Positions 63,834-64,000 of a stretch of 64,000 nt of DNA are shown here, in pieces. The position numbers and the translations under genes were made by a program. Numbering within the stretch: the first letter of the stretch is position 1; every line of letters begins with the position of its first letter. The notes below the pieces were generated by a model. That model was given only the letters and a program-made list of their open reading frames with translations, searched no databases and was not told the origin of the DNA. The stretch is from Amaricoccus sp. GTDB lineage: Bacteria > Pseudomonadota > Alphaproteobacteria > Rhodobacterales > Rhodobacteraceae. Where the stretch lies: assembly GCF_017993425.1 (NCBI RefSeq), contig NZ_JAGOMQ010000016.1, positions 19,472-83,471 on the forward strand. The letters are read 5' to 3'.

Positions 63834-64000
63834 GTCGTCGTTCCCTTTCTTTCCCCCGGGGGCGTTCCCGGCCGGAGCCCCGGCCGCGCGAGCGCATAGA
63901 CCTGCGTTCGCGGGCCGGTGTCAACACGGACCGGCCCGCCGCGGTTCCGCCGGCGCCGGCCCGCGCCCGAGCGGCGCGGCGCGCCGGCCCGGCCGGGACC
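63834..64000. other. Right-edge intergenic DNA
   Basis: The 167 bp upstream of the lipoprotein start probably contain its promoter. GC-rich, with no further gene visible before the edge. Confidence 0.35.

Overview
The window comes from the chromosome of a very GC-rich alphaproteobacterium. It most resembles the Rhodobacterales: GapR next to Vsr, split PurS/PurQ, a FliL-PflI-like-MotE-MotA flagellar group with CtrA-like sites, Sec-dependent respiratory formate dehydrogenase, and DctB/DctD. I cannot assign a genus. No transposase, integrase, CRISPR array, tRNA or rRNA was found. The accessory DNA is mostly small non-coding dispersed repeats.

Layout. 1-5.5 kb: the edge of a lower-GC membrane-protein gene, a MotA/MotB-type ion-motor pair with very long coiled coils, an AI-2E-family permease and a small membrane protein. 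5.5-16.2 kb: a divergent flagellar cluster, with fliF-fliH-fliN-fliP-fliG on minus, and fliL, a PflI-like gene, motE, motA and a large exported protein on plus. CtrA-like sites lie in the fliF/fliL divergent region and upstream of motA. 16.3-27.3 kb: a transglutaminase, then a complete formate dehydrogenase/selenocysteine module on minus (fdoG with in-frame UGA, fdoH, fdoI, fdhE, selA, selB). selC and selD are not in the window. 27.5-32.5 kb: a RidA protein and an RND pump with its adaptor. 33-37.3 kb: gapR-vsr-sulfotransferase and small-molecule enzymes. 37.6-45.4 kb: a porin, a lipoprotein and unusual secreted alpha/beta hydrolases, one carrying two hydrolase domains, divergent from a hydrolase with a Pro/Ala/Ser tail. 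45.4-50.8 kb: a sugar dehydrogenase, exonuclease III and purC-purS-(alcohol dehydrogenase)-purQ. 50.8-54 kb: a DctB/DctD two-component pair whose DctD lacks the sigma-54 contact loop. 54-64 kb: an exported WYL protein, DoxX, Uma2, Coq10/RatA-like START protein, hpt, a 20-repeat MORN protein, an acyl-CoA dehydrogenase divergent from an HxlR regulator, a DEAD-box helicase and a glycine-zipper lipoprotein.

The least explained content is non-coding. (1) A ~320-bp element with 14-bp terminal inverted repeats is present three times plus one internally deleted copy. (2) A ~200-bp AT/GC bipartite repeat occurs in two inverted copies 32 kb apart. (3) A ~40-bp motif built on the palindrome TTCACGCGTGAA occurs four times. 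(4) A shared TGTCCCAC/GTGGGACA palindrome is found 51 kb apart. Copies of (1) and (2) sit inside the formate dehydrogenase/sel module, and one insertion is flanked by a 34-bp duplication of the fdoI 3' end. These repeats, the Sec/SECIS site, the double hydrolase and the exported WYL protein are the best candidates for follow-up.
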